Of a stretch of 46,922 nt of DNA, positions 46,778-46,922 are shown in pieces. The DNA is from a virus. The notes under the pieces were generated by a model. It did no database searches. It had not been told where the DNA came from and saw only the letters and a list, made by a program, of their open reading frames with translations. The DNA lies in IMG/VR virus record IMGVR_UViG_3300021440_000037, positions 1 to 46,922 of that record; one strand, 5' to 3'. Position 1 is the stretch's first letter. Each line of letters begins with the position of its first letter. A program made the translations under genes and the position numbers.

Positions 46778-46922
46778 GACAACACCGCCCAACTGTGCCC
46801 CATGTCGCCGGTACGTAGGTTGAGCGACCATCGAACCTGTTGCATAGCCACGATGCCAATCTCAAGCGTCTCCACAGACACAACGTCTTGGTGCCAGTGA
46901 AGCGGGTTTGCCGACGTCCGGG
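46774..46922 (-). CDS. C-terminal part of the tail gene from 1-1119 (across the circular join)
   Basis: Minus-strand frame from 46922 ends at TGA 46776-46774, reading WSLNLRTGDMGHSWAVLS at the end. The first 126 nt duplicate 15-140, so only the last seven residues and stop are new. It is the 3' end of the 375-aa minor tail gene split by the linear opening. Confidence 0.85.
   Translation of the reverse strand, partial: RTSANPLHWHQDVVSVETLEIGIVAMQQVRWSLNLRTGDMGHSWAVLS

Noticed and set aside
1-46922. Integrase, repressor or attP indicating a temperate phage
   Set aside because: No tyrosine or serine recombinase motif, no clear cI-like HTH and no tRNA-like att core was seen in either strand.
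1-46922. tRNA genes or CRISPR arrays
   Set aside because: No cloverleaf with a T-loop GGTTCGAATCC-type sequence, and no regularly spaced direct repeats with unique spacers were found. The iterons at 27.4-27.8 kb are too short and irregular for CRISPR.

Overview
The window is one complete tailed-phage (siphovirus) genome. Bases 15-140 recur exactly at 46797-46922, and the reading frame crosses that join without a break, so the sequence closes into a circle of 46,782 bp (15..46796). The host is probably a high-GC actinobacterium. The evidence is a GC content of about 58-60% in the few lines I counted, frequent GTG starts, the GGGAAAA tail-chaperone frameshift, DUF6011- and DUF6378-like proteins, and an FtsK/TraB-like translocase. 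Genus (Streptomyces or a relative) cannot be fixed from the sequence alone. I see no integrase, recombinase, recognisable repressor, tRNA or CRISPR array, so a lytic life style is the simplest reading.

Layout. One long leftward (minus) block runs from 27.4 kb down through position 1 and, across the circular join, on to 40.9 kb. In transcription order it holds: three small proteins, PolA-type DNA polymerase, three small proteins or membrane proteins, a RuvC-like protein, a sigma factor, a membrane protein with an FtsK-like translocase, a DUF6378-like protein, small and large terminase, portal, three beta-rich accessory structural proteins, MuF, scaffold, major capsid, decoration and connector proteins, major tail protein, frameshifted tail chaperones, a 1692-aa tape measure, distal tail and baseplate proteins, an 858-aa fibre, a glycosidase-like protein, and the lysis genes. 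A rightward (plus) block, 27.9-40.84 kb, carries primase-polymerase/helicase, a Rho-N/SAP protein, HNH nuclease, Cas4-like nuclease, RecA-like ATPase, a possible ssDNA-binding protein, DUF6011-like and SprT-like proteins, and many small zinc-ribbon or membrane proteins. The blocks diverge from a 490-bp gene-free region (27.39-27.88 kb) full of CTCATACGGC iterons, a candidate replication origin. They converge on a bidirectional hairpin at 40.86-40.90 kb.

The most striking feature is a dispersed palindromic octamer, GTTTAAAC (extended YGTTTAAACR). I find 31 exact copies, where base composition predicts fewer than one. Copies lie inside genes, only in the two frames that avoid a stop. They also lie exactly at stop codons, in the gap between Shine-Dalgarno and start codon, next to hairpins, and in one case filling the 17-bp spacer of a promoter (CTGACA-17-TAGTGT) within a 16-bp perfect palindrome. 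This looks like a genome-wide binding site for a dimeric protein, comparable in logic to L5 stoperators, KOPS/TRS or HIP1. The binding protein is not identified. One candidate is the phage's FtsK-like translocase, which is fused to an HTH and a GIY-YIG nuclease domain.
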